A stretch of 22,826 bases of DNA. Source: Candidatus Pelearchaeum sp. (GTDB lineage: Archaea > Thermoproteota > Nitrososphaeria_A > Caldarchaeales > Caldarchaeaceae). This document shows positions 20,869-22,826 of the stretch, piece by piece. The DNA is taken from positions 1-22,826 of the forward strand of contig WAQC01000131.1 in assembly GCA_015520425.1 (NCBI GenBank). The letters are read 5' to 3'. The position numbers and the translations under genes are program-made. Position 1 is the first letter of the stretch; each line of letters opens with the position of its first letter. The notes under the pieces were generated by a model. That model was not told the DNA's origin. It ran no database searches and saw nothing but the letters and a program-made list of their open reading frames with translations.

Positions 20869-22826
20869 CCCGCTGGCACAACCTTCACGCGCACAACATC
20901 AGCGCCGCTTCCTGTTCCGTCTGTTGTCTCCAGCATGAGCGGCACGAGGCGGTTCATGTTGGGTAGCTCAGCCGCGATGTTCTTGGCTACTGGAGTTATC
21001 CAGTGGCCGAACTGCTGCAGCGCAACTATCGTGTCAGGCCTTATCCCGTTCCTTAGTATCACCCTGCCCCTAACCCTTCCTATAGGGGACTCTAGCCAGA
21101 CCACGTCGCCATCCTTCAGCCCCAGTTTCCTCCCAACCTCGGCGTTCATCATAACCCCCTTATGCCCCATGACATTACGCGCAACATCGGCGAGTATCGG
21201 TACTCCAGCATTAGCGCCCCACGCGTATTGCATACTCCTGCTGGTGAGGAGCCAGAATGGATACTCCTCTGGCTTCTTCCCCAGCGCTTTGGGCACCTCG
21301 TCCTCCCAGATGCGGTGGAAGTCCTCCCACCTGGGCAGCGCTTGATACTCGCTTAGCTGCCTATCCCACCAGTGGATATTCCTCTCATGGAGCCTTCGCC
21401 TAAGCTCCTCACCAACACGCATGACACGCTCCTGGTATGGTATCTCGTACCGCAGCTTCTTAGCAACCATGACTGGGTGGAGATACCAGTTAATCCTCCT
21501 ATACGGTATTAGATATGCTCCATTCCGCTTAAACCACTCAAGCCCCAGCTCGTGCTTGCCGTTGCTCAGCGTCATCGTGGCTGCCCTGCATATCCTATCC
21601 CATATCTCCTCGGCGCTATACTTCCTGTCCAGCTCCAGCCTGTAGTCATAGAGCGGTGTCTTCAGTCTGAAGCCTAGGACGCCGTTATTGATTGCTGCGT
21701 TGTATTCTCTTAGAAGCCCTGTCCGCGCTGCTAGCTCGGTAGCTATGTCGGTCATGTCCATCGTGTTGAAGGGCGGCTCGGCTACGGGCTGCCTAAGCGC
21801 CACGCCCACATACTCCCAGAACTGCTCCTGATAGCTCGTCCCACCCACGCGATAGAGCTGCAAGCTCTCTAGGTCTGTGCTATCTGGTAGGAGGACATCA
21901 GCAAACCAGTTGGTCTCGTCATGCGTGTATGCGAAGGCCACTATGAACGGGAACTTCTCAAGGCTTTTGGCTACTATGTCGGGATTCCAGAGCGAGACCA
22001 GCGGGTTTGCGCGGTAGATTATCCACACGTCAGGCGGTGTTGGCTGGGGCCAGTTCTCTGGAGCGCGCTCCATGAAGAGCCAGGGGAGATGCGCTGGCCC
22101 CAGGGCTTGGCTCCACGAGGAGTCCAGCACAAGCGGGCTAAGCGTCTTGTAAGCATTCCTAACGCGCGGCGCTGCCTCCCAGTGCTCGCGGTCTGTCGGG
22201 TTGAGCTGCTGCGCCATGAAGCCGTCGGCACCTATCTTCACGCTCTCAAGCCTGTCAAACATCGGCCTATTCAGCCTGATTGTTACTCCGAGTATTGAGC
22301 CAGGAACCTCTAGAGCGCCGACTAGGGACTGGAGTATAGTCCTGGCCCATACTGCCTGGTATGCTCCCCAGCCGTTGGAGACTGTTTTCCCCAGCAGTAT
22401 GGCTACAGGCCTCAGCGGCATCTTGACGCCATCAACCTCAACAGTTGCGCCGACCATAGCGTTGCTGACGAACTCCCGCGCCAGTCTCCTGATTACATCA
22501 GGGCTTACGTCGCAAACCTTCGCAGCCCACTCTGGGGCGTATGGCTTCACATGCTCCACGAGCAGGTCAAACGCTGGCCTGCATTCCACGTCCTCATACT
22601 CCCAAGTCTCGCCGTCTGGGCCTATCTCCACGCCGCGCTCAACCCTAAACCTGCCCACGAGAGCTGGCTCGCTTATTGCTGGGTCGTCATAGGCGCGCGG
22701 CTCGCCGCGCAGCTCATCCCATACCAGCGGCTTCCCGCTCTCTGGGTCGCGCAGGTAGTAGCCGCGGGGGCCTATGAGGTATGGGCTGTTCGTCATCCGC
22801 TTGAGAAACTCCAGGTCGCATACGTC
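20865..22826 (-). CDS. Molybdopterin oxidoreductase large subunit, DMSO-reductase family (partial, N-terminus off right edge); PadB-like candidate
   Basis: About 653 codons are visible. The frame is open to the window edge, and the sequence there (LEFLKRMTNSPYLIGPRGYY) is mid-protein in this family, so the ATG at 22796 is not the real start; the N-terminal iron-sulfur region is missing from view. Visible are NPLVSLWNPDIVAKSLEKFP with DETNWFADVLLPDSTDLE (molybdopterin domain) and the C-terminal dinucleotide-binding domain (LLTSRSMQYAWGANAG, GLKDGDVVWLESPIGRVRGR). The downstream iron-sulfur and NrfD-type subunits complete a membrane complex. Relatives include polysulfide, thiosulfate, tetrathionate and arsenate reductases and PadB of phenylacetyl-CoA:acceptor oxidoreductase. 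The benzoyl-CoA genes nearby favour PadB, oxidising phenylacetyl-CoA to phenylglyoxylate with quinone, but a respiratory sulfur-compound reductase is not excluded. Confidence 0.88.
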   Translation of the reverse strand, partial: DVCDLEFLKRMTNSPYLIGPRGYYLRDPESGKPLVWDELRGEPRAYDDPAISEPALVGRFRVERGVEIGPDGETWEYEDVECRPAFDLLVEHVKPYAPEWAAKVCDVSPDVIRRLAREFVSNAMVGATVEVDGVKMPLRPVAILLGKTVSNGWGAYQAVWARTILQSLVGALEVPGSILGVTIRLNRPMFDRLESVKIGADGFMAQQLNPTDREHWEAAPRVRNAYKTLSPLVLDSSWSQALGPAHLPWLFMERAPENWPQPTPPDVWIIYRANPLVSLWNPDIVAKSLEKFPFIVAFAYTHDETNWFADVLLPDSTDLESLQLYRVGGTSYQEQFWEYVGVALRQPVAEPPFNTMDMTDIATELAARTGLLREYNAAINNGVLGFRLKTPLYDYRLELDRKYSAEEIWDRICRAATMTLSNGKHELGLEWFKRNGAYLIPYRRINWYLHPVMVAKKLRYEIPYQERVMRVGEELRRRLHERNIHWWDRQLSEYQALPRWEDFHRIWEDEVPKALGKKPEEYPFWLLTSRSMQYAWGANAGVPILADVARNVMGHKGVMMNAEVGRKLGLKDGDVVWLESPIGRVRGRVILRNGIRPDTIVALQQFGHWITPVAKNIAAELPNMNRLVPLMLETTDGTGSGADVVRVKVVPAG

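Noticed and set aside
22201..22692. Plus-strand open frame (163 codons) opposite the molybdopterin subunit
   Set aside because: It overlaps conserved coding sequence on the other strand and has low-complexity Ser/Thr-rich translation.
22767..22796. ATG at 22796 as the start of the molybdopterin subunit
   Set aside because: The frame stays open upstream to the window edge with sequence typical of the middle of the protein, and the family's N-terminal cluster domain is missing.

Overview
This window reads as a thermophilic archaeal chromosome segment, probably Thermoproteota-like. The evidence is TATA boxes 25-30 nt before start codons with little or no leader, frequent GTG and TTG starts, heavy use of ATA and AGG/AGA codons, a MoeA carrying a C-terminal periplasmic-binding-like domain, and a tungsten-type aldehyde oxidoreductase. 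The species cannot be fixed from the sequence alone. Coding density is very high. No gene-free stretch exceeds 100 bases, and I saw no RNA genes, mobile elements, CRISPR arrays or sizeable repeats.

Layout. (1) 1-4393 is a pterin-metal cofactor block: two adjacent moeA paralogues on the minus strand (the first runs off the left edge), then divergent mobA and a moaD-like gene with an internal Gly-Gly and a zinc-ribbon tail. (2) 3974-9034 is a plus-strand operon: moaD-like, tungsten aldehyde:ferredoxin oxidoreductase, then the three lower enzymes of the benzoyl-CoA pathway (oah/bamA-type ring hydrolase, had-type dehydrogenase, dch-type dienoyl-CoA hydratase). (3) 9054-11181 holds a minus-strand RidA-family gene diverging from a two-gene family I CoA-transferase. 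(4) 11188-15237 on the minus strand is a complete class I, ATP-dependent benzoyl-CoA reductase in the order bcrB-bcrA-bcrD-bcrC. (5) 15298-18356 on the minus strand is a 2-oxoacid:ferredoxin oxidoreductase of three genes (gamma-delta fusion, alpha, beta). (6) 18469-19386 on the plus strand is a metallo-beta-lactamase-fold hydrolase. (7) 19365-22826 on the minus strand is a molybdopterin oxidoreductase (N-terminus cut by the right edge), its four-cluster iron-sulfur subunit and an NrfD-type membrane anchor.

How the genes may work together. Regions 7, 5, 4 and 2 match, in order, the known anaerobic route from phenylacetyl-CoA to an aliphatic acyl-CoA. A PadBCD-like membrane molybdoenzyme would oxidise phenylacetyl-CoA to phenylglyoxylate. 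A phenylglyoxylate:ferredoxin oxidoreductase would give benzoyl-CoA, CO2 and reduced ferredoxin. BcrABCD would reduce the ring with ATP. Dch, Had and Oah would hydrate, oxidise and open it to 3-hydroxypimelyl-CoA. The Bcr and Dch/Had/Oah calls rest on family motifs and are firm. The phenylacetate assignments for regions 5 and 7 are inferences from gene neighbourhood, because the same families also serve pyruvate and sulfur metabolism. The cofactor genes at the left edge would supply the molybdenum and tungsten pterins.
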